A stretch of DNA of 64,000 bases from Paenibacillus sp. PvR098 (GTDB lineage: Bacteria > Bacillota > Bacilli > Paenibacillales > NBRC-103111), in NCBI RefSeq assembly GCF_017833255.1, contig NZ_JAFIBU010000001.1, forward strand, positions 3,714,501 to 3,778,500, in the 5' to 3' direction. This document shows positions 1-9,731 of the stretch, piece after piece (the stretch's first letter is position 1; every line of letters begins with the position of its first letter). The translations under genes were made by a program, and so were the position numbers. The notes under the pieces were generated by a model, which searched no databases, was not told where the DNA came from, and saw nothing but the letters and a program-made list of their open reading frames with translations.

Positions 1-1
1 G

Positions 2-1180
2 AGAAGTAACGAGTATAGTCCTTTTTTTGCCGTAAAAAATGTGAGTTTGGATATTAAAAAAGGTGAGACAATCGGATTAATTGGTCATAACGGATGCGGG
101 AAAAGTACAATGTTGAAACTCATTACTAAAATACTATATCCGGATAGCGGAGAAATCAATGTCAATGGAAGAATATCCAGTCTCATTGAATTAGGAGCTG
201 GGTTTCATCCTGATTTTACGGGTCGAGAAAATATATATATTAACGCCTCTATTTTCGGTCTTTCTAAAAAAGAGGTGGATGAGAAAATAGACGAAATTAT
301 TCGGTTTTCTGAACTCGGTGAATTTATTGAAAATCCGGTCAGAACATATTCTTCAGGAATGTATATGCGTCTTGCTTTTTCGGTGGCGATTAATGTCAAC
401 CCTGAAATCCTACTAATCGATGAAATCTTATCTGTTGGTGACGCTAATTTTCAGAAAAAGTGCTATGATAAAATTGAAGGGTTTAAACTTAACGGAGCTA
501 CTATTGTTATAGTTGCCCATGATTTGGGAACTATTGAGAAAATTTGTGATAGAGTTATATGGATGGACAAAGGCGAAATTATTGAACAAGGTGAAGCGGA
601 TCGAGTCGTAAATTTATATACTCAGCATATGAATAAACGATTTGTAGAACAAAAGCAGCAAGAATACAGTAATGAACATCCTAATGTAGACAAGTTGAAA
701 AACGATGTCCAAGTTGAAGAATTAGAAGTTCAAAGTTCGCTAGATTTTCCTGATGATATAAGATGGGGTTCGAAAGAAGTGGAAATAACAGAGGCAAGAA
801 TAGTTAATTCAAAAGGCGAGACTACGAACGTATTATCCGCCGGTGAGTCGGTTGTAATTGAGATAAATTATAAAGTAAACAGCCCACAAAAAGAATATAT
901 ATTTGGCATGGGATTTTATACATCCGATAAAGTCCTTGTATATGGTAATAATACACAAATTGGGAAATTAAAACTTAAAAATCTAAGTCATGTAGGTACG
1001 GTTAAGTTTAAAATCAATGATTGCAATCTGTTGTCAGGTAATTATAAACTGAACGTTGCAGTTGTTGACGGAGACCATAGAGCTTTGGATTTCATCAAAT
1101 TTTATATGGATTTTACAGTCATATCTAATGATAAAGCAGTAGGAGTATTTTCATTAAAACATAATTGGGAAATAGTTTAG
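2..1180 (+). CDS. Wzt-like polysaccharide ABC exporter ATP-binding protein, 5' partial
   Basis: Frame is open from base 2 through a GTG at 41, so the true start lies left of the window. The visible part carries Walker A (GHNGCGKST), a signature-like YSSGM, Walker B (EILLIDEIL) and the H-loop AHD, in the order of ABC ATPases. After about residue 250 there is a beta-rich tail resembling the Wzt C-terminal carbohydrate-binding domain. This combination is typical of ABC-2 O-antigen, teichoic acid or S-layer glycan exporters, in which the tail recognises the finished glycan. The permease gene should lie just upstream, outside the window. Glycosyltransferases follow directly, which supports the role. 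Family call is strong; the exported glycan is unknown. Confidence 0.9.
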   Translation, partial: RSNEYSPFFAVKNVSLDIKKGETIGLIGHNGCGKSTMLKLITKILYPDSGEINVNGRISSLIELGAGFHPDFTGRENIYINASIFGLSKKEVDEKIDEIIRFSELGEFIENPVRTYSSGMYMRLAFSVAINVNPEILLIDEILSVGDANFQKKCYDKIEGFKLNGATIVIVAHDLGTIEKICDRVIWMDKGEIIEQGEADRVVNLYTQHMNKRFVEQKQQEYSNEHPNVDKLKNDVQVEELEVQSSLDFPDDIRWGSKEVEITEARIVNSKGETTNVLSAGESVVIEINYKVNSPQKEYIFGMGFYTSDKVLVYGNNTQIGKLKLKNLSHVGTVKFKINDCNLLSGNYKLNVAVVDGDHRALDFIKFYMDFTVISNDKAVGVFSLKHNWEIV

Positions 1181-1232
1181 CTAAGCAGATGGTTTAAAAA
1201 TATGTTTTTTGAAAGGAGGAACGAGATATTTT

Positions 1233-2546
1233 ATGAAGTTTAAAGATGAGGAAAGTTTGTATTATAAAGGTGAGCCAATACCTAAACAAACTACATCAAA
1301 TGATCCGAATACGTATTTAGGTGAAATTGAGAAATATCTCAATGTGATGATTCGAACACAAGAGAATGATGCTTATCGATATTTAAGTTCAGGTAAGAAA
1401 ATAATTGGCCCATTAATCATTTTAGTTAAAAAGGTCATTAGAAAACTTCTTAAGTGGTATATTGAACCTATCACATCTCAACAAACACAATTTAATAATG
1501 CGGTTACACCTGCTATTGGAAGAACGACAGAATTGATAATTGGGCTACTTAATAAAACTAGTGAAATGGAAAAAATGCAAACTCAATATAGTATCCTAGA
1601 GACACAACTTCAAGGAATACTAAATAAAACCAGTGAAATGGAAGAAATGCAAATACAATATAGTATTCTAGAGACACGACTTCAAGAAATGCTATATAAA
1701 ATCGGCGAAATGGAAAAAATGCAAACGCAATACAGTAACCTGGAGAAACGATTTCAAGAAATGGAAGGCCGAATGAATATTTATGCTGAAAGAATTCAGG
1801 CTGCTTCTACCAGGTTAGAAAAAATTGATGAAATTGATGTTTTTAAAGAAAGTAATTTTAATCTTTTCAATAAAACAACATATTCACAATCTGGTGAAGA
1901 TAGTATTTTGGCTTATGTAGTCTATGTTTTGGGGATCCCTTTCGAATCAGTCGATTATATTGATTTGGGAGCAAACCATGCTAAAGAGATGAGTAATACT
2001 TATTTCTTCTACAGCAAGGGGGCTAAAGGGATTTTGGTTGAAGCGAATCCAGAACTGATACCAGAACTAAAGTTTTATCGCCATAGAGACATTATATTAA
2101 ATAATTGTGTGGATGTTGAAGCGGGTAAACAAGTGGATTTTTATATTCTTAGCGGCGATGGCTTGAGTACCCCTGACATTGATGCAGCTAAAGAATTTTG
2201 TGAAATAAACCCCGATCTTGAAATAATTGATAAAAGAGTCGTTAGTACCATTTCTTATAAAACCATTGTAGAGAATTACTTGGGCAAAGCACCTACACTC
2301 TTATCGATTGATATAGAAGGCAAAGATATTGAGATTCTTCGATCGATTGATTACGAGAAGTATAGACCTTTGTTAATCGTTACTGAGGTGATAAGTTATG
2401 ATACGACCCTAAATTATAATACTAAAAATGATGAAGTAAAGAATTTTTTGGACAGTAAGGATTATGATGAATATGCTTTTACTGGAATAAATTCGATATT
2501 TTTGGACAGAAAATATTTGAGGAAAATGAAAGAAGGACAAGAATAA
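1233..2546 (+). CDS. FkbM-family methyltransferase with coiled-coil repeat region
   Basis: 437 aa from ATG 1233, chosen because AAAGGAGG lies at 1212-1219; an in-frame TTG at 1209 precedes that site and is unlikely. Residues about 217-400 form a FkbM-type SAM-dependent methyltransferase: YSQSGEDS entry motif, DLGAN SAM-binding loop near residue 244 and SIDIEGKD near 358. The N-terminal half is different: a basic amphipathic stretch VKKVIRKLLKWYIEP near residue 65, then three near-identical 24-residue heptad-like repeats at 106-177. These probably form a coiled coil that tethers the enzyme to a complex or the membrane (inference). Substrate is unknown but likely a sugar of the glycan made by this cluster. 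Confidence 0.85.
   Translation: MKFKDEESLYYKGEPIPKQTTSNDPNTYLGEIEKYLNVMIRTQENDAYRYLSSGKKIIGPLIILVKKVIRKLLKWYIEPITSQQTQFNNAVTPAIGRTTELIIGLLNKTSEMEKMQTQYSILETQLQGILNKTSEMEEMQIQYSILETRLQEMLYKIGEMEKMQTQYSNLEKRFQEMEGRMNIYAERIQAASTRLEKIDEIDVFKESNFNLFNKTTYSQSGEDSILAYVVYVLGIPFESVDYIDLGANHAKEMSNTYFFYSKGAKGILVEANPELIPELKFYRHRDIILNNCVDVEAGKQVDFYILSGDGLSTPDIDAAKEFCEINPDLEIIDKRVVSTISYKTIVENYLGKAPTLLSIDIEGKDIEILRSIDYEKYRPLLIVTEVISYDTTLNYNTKNDEVKNFLDSKDYDEYAFTGINSIFLDRKYLRKMKEGQE
1548..1763 (+). repeat. three tandem 72-bp in-frame repeats inside the FkbM gene
   Basis: Units at 1548-1619, 1620-1691 and 1692-1763 each encode 24 residues with the shared core SEMEKMQTQYS followed by LE-rich positions. The third unit is the most diverged. 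The period keeps a heptad-like hydrophobic pattern, so copy number changes would lengthen or shorten a predicted coiled coil without breaking the frame. Confidence 0.85.
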
Positions 2547-2822
2547 TCATAAAAATCGAATTCAATATTAAATATGGGAGCTGCACACAATCAGTATAAC
2601 CTATTATATTAATGATCAATTAACATAATACGCAATGGATACAATGCTGAATAATTTGGCTTGCAAATTAGGATACGTGTGGGAAAAGAAATATTTAATC
2701 AGTACCCAATTAGCAGATGAAATTTGAGTGTTTGTAAGAATAGACATTTATCATTTATTTCCATTTCTGAATGTAAATTAGTAACTATCATGGAATCACA
2801 TTTTGAAATCAAAGGTGAGAGA
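2547..2822. other. AT-rich intergenic stretch, no gene supported
   Basis: 276 bp between the FkbM gene and the next small gene. A short frame (ATG near 2634 to a stop near 2727) has no ribosome-binding site and no recognisable motif. The in-frame extension of the following ORF back to 2724 also lacks a ribosome-binding site. It may be debris from rearrangement of the glycan island. Confidence 0.4.
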
Positions 2823-3329
2823 ATGAATATTATTTATGATAACAATAACGAACTAGATGTAGAAAAAATTATGGGAGAAATAAGAGATAATATTAAGAAA
2901 AGGTATCCTAATTATAAAGAAATTTATAAGGAACTGGACACTTCTACGTTTGAGAAATTTAGTAATTTAGAATCTCAAAATCATCGTAGTTTTTCCATTC
3001 TTTATGAAAATATACAATATAATAATGAAAATTGGAGAACTTTTTCTGAGGCTTTTTTAAGTAATAAATTTATTAAAATAAAAGATTTTGTCAAAAGAGT
3101 TATTCGTAAAAATATTAGATGGTATATTTCCCCTGCTTTGCATAACCAAAATGAATTAAATGGTTCGTTTACAAGATCGCTTAATGAAATAACGACAATT
3201 ATTCACTCTCAGGCGCAGCAGATTCAAGATTTAGAATACAAAATCAACAAAATGAATCGTCAGTTTAATACTACTATCGGTCAGGACAATTTTGTGAGCA
3301 AAAATGGTGGTGACTCGAATGAGAGTTGA
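2823..3329 (+). CDS. hypothetical protein sharing the N-terminal module of the FkbM protein
   Basis: 168 aa from ATG 2823, preceded by AAAGGTGAG. I do not recognise a named family. The segment near residue 90, VKRVIRKNIRWYISP, matches the basic amphipathic stretch of the upstream FkbM protein, and both are followed by a QN-rich segment and a helical tail. Here the tail (QAQQIQDLEYKINKMNRQF) looks like a short coiled coil, and no catalytic domain follows. It reads as a stand-alone version of an anchoring module, perhaps a scaffold for the glycan enzymes. The 3' end overlaps the start of the next gene, which suggests translational coupling. Low GC like its neighbours. Confidence 0.65.
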   Translation: MNIIYDNNNELDVEKIMGEIRDNIKKRYPNYKEIYKELDTSTFEKFSNLESQNHRSFSILYENIQYNNENWRTFSEAFLSNKFIKIKDFVKRVIRKNIRWYISPALHNQNELNGSFTRSLNEITTIIHSQAQQIQDLEYKINKMNRQFNTTIGQDNFVSKNGGDSNES

Positions 3330-5502
3330 TCAGTTCCATCCTTCTTTTAATTATGGGGATGCTATTGGTGAAAATCTTATTAATTTAAAAAAATGTTTAG
3401 TAGATATGGGATACCAATCCGATATATTTGCATTAAATATTGACAAAAGATTTAATGAGCAAGGTAAAAACTACAAAGATTTAAATAAAATTTCGACTAG
3501 TGAAGACATTTTATTAGTTCACTACTCTATTTGGAATGAAGTTTATACAGAAGTACTACAATTACCCTGTAAAAAAGTTTTAATCTATCATAATATTACT
3601 CCTCCTAATTTTTTTACGGGTTACAATAGTGTTCTTGAAGAATTCGCTAAAACGGGTTTAGAAAAACTAGTAGAGATTAAAGATGAATTTATTTTTGCCT
3701 TAGCTGATTCTGAATTTAACAAAGAAGACTTGTTGAATTTAGGTTACCAAGGTGTGGAAGTTTTACCCATAACAAAAGACTTCACCTTATACTCAGATGA
3801 CAATGTTAAAATTAATGAAAATTATATTGATGGTAAGATCAATATATTATTTGTAGGTAGAATTGCACCGAATAAAAAGCAGGAAGACATTATTAAAAGT
3901 TTTTTCTATTACCATAAGATTAATCCTAATTCTAGATTAATTCTTACTGGCTTATGGAATGGTTTCGAGCTTTACAAAAAGAAGCTTGATGCATTAATCA
4001 ATCACTTAGATTTGGTAGAAAACGTTATTTTTACAGGCCATATTAGAACAGAAGAATTATTAGGCTTGTATCGAACTTCTCAAGTATTTCTATGTATGAG
4101 TGAACATGAGGGATTCTGTGTACCTTTGCTTGAAGCTATGTATTTTGAAGTACCTATTATTGCGTACAAATCATCCGCAATACCGTACACTTTAGGCGAT
4201 TCTGGATTAGTTATTGACACGAAAGACTACGCATCAATTGCAGAGTTGATTAACTTAGTGGTTTCTAATGAATCAATTTCCGAAAAGTTAATTGACAAAC
4301 AGAATGAGAGATATAAGTTTTTCTCAAATGAAAATTTAGCTTCTTATCTTACTCCTTATATTGAAAAAGCAAGAACGATAATAGTTGAACCTAAACCAAA
4401 AGTAATAAAAGAGAGTCTTGCTATTGTAACAAGTGATGCAATGTGTGGAATACATGAGTATTCAAAAAATTTATTAGAGGGCTTTATACAAAATGGTTAT
4501 GATGCTTCTTTAGTTGGTGTCAAAAATCGAAATAAGAATGATTTAATGCAAAAAATTAGTTTATTGAGGGATTATAAGTATGTCATTTTTGAACATGAAG
4601 AAGCAATATTTGATGCAAAACACCTAGTGAAAGCAATTTCGTTTCTTAAAAAACATGGGGTTAAAATAATTTTATCACCTCATGAATTGGAAATAAGCAA
4701 GTTTTCAGATTATCGTAAGATAAATAATATTTTTAATATCCAACATAGTAAGTCAGCTCTGAGAAACTTTCTTAGGTATATCAAAAGGGTTATCAAAATA
4801 CTTTATTATTTTACAAGATTGTGGAGAAATCTAGATTACTTAGGACGTTTACCGGATAAAATTGTTATACACAGTAAGAAACAAGAAGAACATATTAATA
4901 TAATAAATTATATTAATGCTGATAAAATTCAGTTGGTTCCACTTCCAGCCATGAATTTGGAGGGGAACAGAAATCAATTGCGTAATAAATTAGGGCTACC
5001 TCTAGATAAGTTTATTTTTATTATCCCGGGATTTATATTTAGAAGAAAACGTATTATTGAAGTAATTAGAAATCTTCCGCATAACTCTTTATTGGTAATA
5101 TCAGGAACAGAATCTGAGTTTGATCCAGGGTATCTTCAAGAGATAAATAAATATATTCAGAACAATAAAATTGTGAATGTGGTTATTAATACTGATTATG
5201 ATTTGCTTGAGTTATATGTAAAGGCATCTGATTCTGTGGTTCTCTATTATCAAGATATTTTTCAAAGCGCCGCGGCAACATTGGCTATAGGTGCAGAAAA
5301 GCCATGTATATTCAGTGATATTCCAGGGTTTCAAACTTTTGAAGGTGCCGGTATTTTTGTAAATAATGAAAATGAATTAAAACAGGGGATGCTGCAAATT
5401 TTAGATAAATCTACTTATGCTTTACTGCTTAATAATGTATTAAGATTAAAAGAGCAATTGCAACCTTCCAATATTGCAATATCTTATCTGGAAAATATAT
5501 AG
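3319..5502 (+). CDS. tandem GT-B glycosyltransferase (GT4-like, two halves)
   Basis: About 727 aa from ATG 3319; ATG 3304 is the alternative start. The N-terminal half has the GT4 C-lobe pattern: LFVGRIAPNKKQ, then EHEGFCVPLLEAM with the two glutamates that bind the nucleotide-sugar phosphate. The C-terminal half starts near residue 370 (LAIVTSDAMCGIHEYS) and repeats the GT-B layout, but its equivalent loop (YQDIFQSAAATLA) lacks the E-x7-E motif, so it may be regulatory, acceptor-binding or use a different donor. Overlaps the upstream gene by 11 bp. Likely adds sugars to the lipid-linked glycan on the inner membrane face. Confidence 0.85.
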   Translation: MRVDQFHPSFNYGDAIGENLINLKKCLVDMGYQSDIFALNIDKRFNEQGKNYKDLNKISTSEDILLVHYSIWNEVYTEVLQLPCKKVLIYHNITPPNFFTGYNSVLEEFAKTGLEKLVEIKDEFIFALADSEFNKEDLLNLGYQGVEVLPITKDFTLYSDDNVKINENYIDGKINILFVGRIAPNKKQEDIIKSFFYYHKINPNSRLILTGLWNGFELYKKKLDALINHLDLVENVIFTGHIRTEELLGLYRTSQVFLCMSEHEGFCVPLLEAMYFEVPIIAYKSSAIPYTLGDSGLVIDTKDYASIAELINLVVSNESISEKLIDKQNERYKFFSNENLASYLTPYIEKARTIIVEPKPKVIKESLAIVTSDAMCGIHEYSKNLLEGFIQNGYDASLVGVKNRNKNDLMQKISLLRDYKYVIFEHEEAIFDAKHLVKAISFLKKHGVKIILSPHELEISKFSDYRKINNIFNIQHSKSALRNFLRYIKRVIKILYYFTRLWRNLDYLGRLPDKIVIHSKKQEEHINIINYINADKIQLVPLPAMNLEGNRNQLRNKLGLPLDKFIFIIPGFIFRRKRIIEVIRNLPHNSLLVISGTESEFDPGYLQEINKYIQNNKIVNVVINTDYDLLELYVKASDSVVLYYQDIFQSAAATLAIGAEKPCIFSDIPGFQTFEGAGIFVNNENELKQGMLQILDKSTYALLLNNVLRLKEQLQPSNIAISYLENI

Positions 5503-5521
5503 ATCTATGCGGGGGTGCGTT

Positions 5522-6703
5522 ATGCGATTAGCTTTTATTATCCAAAGGTATGGTGAAGATATAGTAGGTGGTTCGGAAACTTACTGCAGGGAAGTAGCTG
5601 AGAGGCTGGCTAAACACCATGAGGTGGAAGTTATTACAACATGTTCTAAAAGTTATGTGACATGGGAAAATGAATATAAAGCAGGAACAGAAACTATTAA
5701 TAATGTGGTAGTGAGAAGATTCAAAACGGAAAAAAATAGATATAAAAATTTCAATAAATACTATGCTGAAACATTACAGAAAACAAATCGAACCACAGTC
5801 GATGAATTATTGTGGATGGAATATCAGGGACCCTATTCTCTTAACCTATTAGATTATTTATGTAAAAATCAGGAAAATTATGATTTGTTATTATTTGTGA
5901 CATATATCTATTTTAATACTTATCACGGTTTACAGATAGCCCCTTATAAGTCCATCTTAATATCAACAGCTCATGATGAACCGCCAATTTATTTTTCAAT
6001 ATTTAATACGGTTTTTTACCTTCCTAGGGCCATCATTTACTTAACTGAAGAAGAAAAGAAATTTGTAAATCACCGGTTTCCTAATTTAAGTAGCCTGCAA
6101 AAAGTTATAGGAATGGGCTTAGATGTAACGAACGATACGGATTTGTCAATTCTGCAAACAATTGACAAACCATATATTCTTTATATTGGACGAATAGATG
6201 AATCTAAGAGTGTAGATATTCTTTTCAATTACTTTATAGAATACAAGCAACAATATAAGGATGATATAATTTTAGTTCTCGCAGGAAAAAAGGATATGAA
6301 TATCCCCAACAGAGAGGATATTAAATACTTGGGATTTATTAATGACTCTGAAAAAGAGGCATTAATAAAAAATGCGATATTGTTTGTTTTACCTTCTAAA
6401 TATGAAAGTTTTTCCATTGCAACTCTTGAATCTATGTTTCATGGAATTCCAGTACTAGTAAATGGTGAATGTAATGTATTGTATGGTCATGTGAAAAGAA
6501 GCGGGGCTGGACTTTATTATCGAAATAAATTTGAGTTTATTGAAGGAGTAAATTATTTACTTGAAAATGATGAACTCAGATTGAAAATGTCGACAAATGG
6601 AAAAGCGTATGTGATGAAAAATTATAACTGGGAAAAAATTGAGCAAGAGTATTTGGATTTTATACAAACAGTAGTTGACCAGCAAAAAAGTCGTCTTACA
6701 TAA
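5522..6703 (+). CDS. GT4-family glycosyltransferase
   Basis: 393 aa from ATG 5522, preceded by GGGGGTG at 5511-5517; an in-frame start at 5474 would overlap the previous gene and lacks a site. The N-terminus (RLAFIIQRYGEDIVGGSE) is the typical GT-B acceptor lobe with a GGSE loop. The C-lobe has ILYIGRIDESKSVD and VLPSKYESFSIATLESM, which contains the conserved E-x7-E donor-binding pair. Length is normal for GT4. It sits directly behind the tandem glycosyltransferase and is probably in the same transcript. Donor and acceptor cannot be told from sequence. Confidence 0.88.
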   Translation: MRLAFIIQRYGEDIVGGSETYCREVAERLAKHHEVEVITTCSKSYVTWENEYKAGTETINNVVVRRFKTEKNRYKNFNKYYAETLQKTNRTTVDELLWMEYQGPYSLNLLDYLCKNQENYDLLLFVTYIYFNTYHGLQIAPYKSILISTAHDEPPIYFSIFNTVFYLPRAIIYLTEEEKKFVNHRFPNLSSLQKVIGMGLDVTNDTDLSILQTIDKPYILYIGRIDESKSVDILFNYFIEYKQQYKDDIILVLAGKKDMNIPNREDIKYLGFINDSEKEALIKNAILFVLPSKYESFSIATLESMFHGIPVLVNGECNVLYGHVKRSGAGLYYRNKFEFIEGVNYLLENDELRLKMSTNGKAYVMKNYNWEKIEQEYLDFIQTVVDQQKSRLT

Positions 6704-6799
6704 TTTGTGACTAGCTTGTATCTCATATTAACTATGAGAAAATGCAAGAAAATCTGGCTAATAATAGACAATTAGATAATTGAAAGGTATGTGTAATTC

Positions 6800-8791
6800 T
6801 TGGGTAGAATTAAGCTGAGTTATATAGTTTTGGCGTTTATTTTTTTAAATATCAGCATTAAAATTATTTATATGTTTACCGCACAGTCGACCATTAATGG
6901 TGAAGAAGCTAATATAGGAACTCTCGCAATGCACTATATTCATAATTGGAACATCGATCTTGATTATAGCCAAACCAGACTATACTCAATATCCCGATAT
7001 TTTACGGCATTGCTCTTTTTCTTTTTTGGTATAAGTATACCCGTTTTGAAAAGTTCATCTTTAATATTTTCAATATTATACATTGGCGCTTTTTATTTAT
7101 TAATTAGAGAAATTTATCGTGATCTTCCGATAACACGCAAGAACCAACTCTTTTTTGTTGTAACTTTTGGATACGTATGTATTTCACCTTCACTTTTAAA
7201 TATATGGAGTTTAAAAAATAGAGGTGGATTCATAGAATCTTTATTTATTGGTACTTTAATAATATATTTAACAATTAAATATATTAGGAGTCAGCATATT
7301 AACAAGACCCAGTTTTTAATAATGGGTTACCTATGGGGTCTTGCACTATGGGTCCATCCCATCACTATAAGTTACATTGTAGTCTCCTTTTTTTTCCTCA
7401 TGCTACATTTAATAATAAACAGAAATAAAATCTTTAAGAATATGTTTATTTCCCTAGTGGGAGCCCTAATAGGTATTTTGCCTTTATTGATACTCAATTT
7501 CTATTATAAATTTAACACTTTTCAATTTTTTAAAAATACTGAACCGGATGGACCATATAGAACACTATCCCAAAAGACGCTACATTTATTAACAGACGCA
7601 TTCCCAATGATTTTCGGTTTTAAACATGAATTGACTAATGATTATATTTTTCCTAGCTTGATATCGATATTATTAATTATATTATTTTTTTCTTTAATAT
7701 TAATAGCATTTTATAAAGTTATATTTGATTTATTAAATAGAAAAATAGAAGTTAAATATAGAATAAAACCAATTGAAGTTATTTTAGCGCTATTTATTTT
7801 AAACTGTCTTCTAATTGTTATTTCTTCCTGGGGTAGTTTTCTAATTGAACCAAGACGGGCCCTTACTTTGTATACAACAGTGCCTATAATTATTTTGTAT
7901 GGAATTTCTCATCTAAATAAAAAAACATCAACTATCCTATTACTTTTATTGATGTTCATTAACTTATACAGTAACTATTCTTATATAAAAAAATACCCAA
8001 ATGGGTACGATGATTTTTCTTACAAACATTATACTGATGCGACAAATTATCTTTTGGAAAACTCTATCGATCATATTTTTACTAATTCTTGGTACGGGTA
8101 TAAGATTACATTCGAGTCAAAAGAAAAAATAACATGGTCAAAAACAAATTTCTTAACTGCCAGCTATGGGTATGCTCATAATGGTAATGTTACAAAAAAT
8201 ACTGCATTTGTTTTCTCTTATTTAGATGAAGAATATATGAAAGATTTTGAGGATAAAATAATCAATAATCATATAACTTTTTCTAAAGTAGAAAAAAATA
8301 ACCTTTTTATTTATCACAATTTTTCAGAAGAGTTTAATGCTAACGAGTTATATATGGGAGTCATAAATAAAATTACTAGTGAATTTAATGCAAATGAGAT
8401 TGTGTTTTTGTGGAAACCTAGTAATAACATCTTTTATTCTGAAGTAGGGGAGAAAAATGAAAGGGGTAATATAACTTCAAAGGGAGAGGAAGGCTATCTT
8501 TTGTATGGACCCTATATATCTCTTGAAAAAGGAGAGTATAGATTGGAAATAAGCGGTACTCCTGCGAGGTTGGAAGATGCTGATAATGTTTTTTTTGATG
8601 TTATAGCTGATTCAGGTAAGCAAACTATAATTCCAAAATCATCATTTAAATTAATTGGTAATCAACTAATTGGTTCAAATTATTTTACTCTCCATGAAAA
8701 CGTTGGCACAATTGAATTTCGTGTCTATGTAAATAAGAATTCTTTTTTAGAATTAACTTCAGTTCGACTCATTCAAATAAATAAAGAATAA
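6800..8791 (+). CDS. GT-C-like integral membrane glycosyltransferase
   Basis: 663 aa from TTG 6800, with GAAAGG at 6782-6787. The first about 400 residues hold roughly ten hydrophobic helices. An early loop after the first helix contains NGEEANIGTLAMHY, where acidic residues are expected to be catalytic in GT-C enzymes of the PMT/ArnT type. The last about 240 residues are soluble and beta-rich (for example YLLYGPYISLEKGEYRLEISG), resembling an extracytoplasmic carbohydrate-binding fold. The likely role is transfer of a sugar from a polyprenyl-phosphate donor outside the membrane, matching the DPM1-like and flippase-like genes downstream. Very AT-rich. Confidence 0.7.
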   Translation: MGRIKLSYIVLAFIFLNISIKIIYMFTAQSTINGEEANIGTLAMHYIHNWNIDLDYSQTRLYSISRYFTALLFFFFGISIPVLKSSSLIFSILYIGAFYLLIREIYRDLPITRKNQLFFVVTFGYVCISPSLLNIWSLKNRGGFIESLFIGTLIIYLTIKYIRSQHINKTQFLIMGYLWGLALWVHPITISYIVVSFFFLMLHLIINRNKIFKNMFISLVGALIGILPLLILNFYYKFNTFQFFKNTEPDGPYRTLSQKTLHLLTDAFPMIFGFKHELTNDYIFPSLISILLIILFFSLILIAFYKVIFDLLNRKIEVKYRIKPIEVILALFILNCLLIVISSWGSFLIEPRRALTLYTTVPIIILYGISHLNKKTSTILLLLLMFINLYSNYSYIKKYPNGYDDFSYKHYTDATNYLLENSIDHIFTNSWYGYKITFESKEKITWSKTNFLTASYGYAHNGNVTKNTAFVFSYLDEEYMKDFEDKIINNHITFSKVEKNNLFIYHNFSEEFNANELYMGVINKITSEFNANEIVFLWKPSNNIFYSEVGEKNERGNITSKGEEGYLLYGPYISLEKGEYRLEISGTPARLEDADNVFFDVIADSGKQTIIPKSSFKLIGNQLIGSNYFTLHENVGTIEFRVYVNKNSFLELTSVRLIQINKE

Positions 8792-9114
8792 ATAATACAA
8801 TGAAATTTACAACAAAAAGATAAGCCGATAATAGCGTGGAAATTATTGCTTGCATGTGGTAGACAATTAATTGAATGAGGATACTGTTTTTTTGTTAACA
8901 TGAGAGGTTTATTATTTGGGATACGTTTTTCTTTGAATAGACAATTAAGTGTAATTGCTTGTTGCAAATTTTATTCATTTTATATGTATAACAATCAATA
9001 AGAAAAGACCAGTATTTTAGCAAAATATAATAAATGGATAATAGGCCCACGAAGAAATAATGAAATTAGTTAGGTTAATTGGAGATAACAATAAAATAGT
9101 GAAGGTTGGTAATA
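8792..9114. other. AT-rich intergenic stretch with short direct repeats, no gene
   Basis: About 320 bp without a supported gene on either strand. The decamer TAGACAATTA occurs at 8860-8869 and 8938-8947, and also at 6765-6774 before the preceding gene. No terminator or promoter is convincing. It may be remnant sequence. Confidence 0.4.
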
Positions 9115-9717
9115 ATGAACGAAAATGTTCCTGGCAATTATTACGATAAGTACCATACTAAAAATCCAATTGCTCGATATTTAATGAATGGTTTCTTATC
9201 TAGCTTAGATAATTGTTTAGATATGATTGATGTATCTTCTGTTTTGGATGCAGGCTGCGGTGAAGGGGAAATAACTAATTTTGTAAACAATAAGTTCAAT
9301 AATCTTAGATCCTTGAAAGGAATCGAACTTGAACCTGTTACAGTTGATGAGGCTAATAAAAGATTTCCGCATCTTGATATTACCCAAGGTTCGATTTATG
9401 AGCTGCCATTTGAAGATAACGCATTTGATTTAGTAATTGCTTGTGAAGTACTTGAGCATCTTGAAAATCCCCAAAGAGCTTTAGATGAAATAATTAGAGT
9501 GAGCAATAAGTATATTTTAGTTAGTGTACCGCGTGAACCCATTTGGAGGATATGCAACATGCTAAGAGGTAAGTATATTACTGATTTGGGTAATACCCCG
9601 GGTCATATACAACATTGGTCTAAAAAACAATTTATCTCGTTGATCCAATCAAATTCAGATATATTAAAAAGGAATAGTCCATTTCCATGGACAATGATCC
9701 TTGCTCAAATTAAGTAA
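9115..9717 (+). CDS. class I SAM-dependent methyltransferase
   Basis: 200 aa. ATG 9115 is preferred over an in-frame TTG at 9106, because a GAAGGTTGG stretch lies just before it. Motif I is clear (VLDAGCGEGEI), followed by an acidic residue after the second strand (GIELEP) and LVIACEVLEHLENP, the usual motif of Methyltransf_11/25 enzymes. No membrane segment. In a glycan cluster such proteins often methylate a terminal sugar, which can stop chain growth and mark the chain for a Wzt-type exporter; that role is inference. Confidence 0.85.
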   Translation: MNENVPGNYYDKYHTKNPIARYLMNGFLSSLDNCLDMIDVSSVLDAGCGEGEITNFVNNKFNNLRSLKGIELEPVTVDEANKRFPHLDITQGSIYELPFEDNAFDLVIACEVLEHLENPQRALDEIIRVSNKYILVSVPREPIWRICNMLRGKYITDLGNTPGHIQHWSKKQFISLIQSNSDILKRNSPFPWTMILAQIK

Positions 9718-9731
9718 TTGGGGGCTATCTT

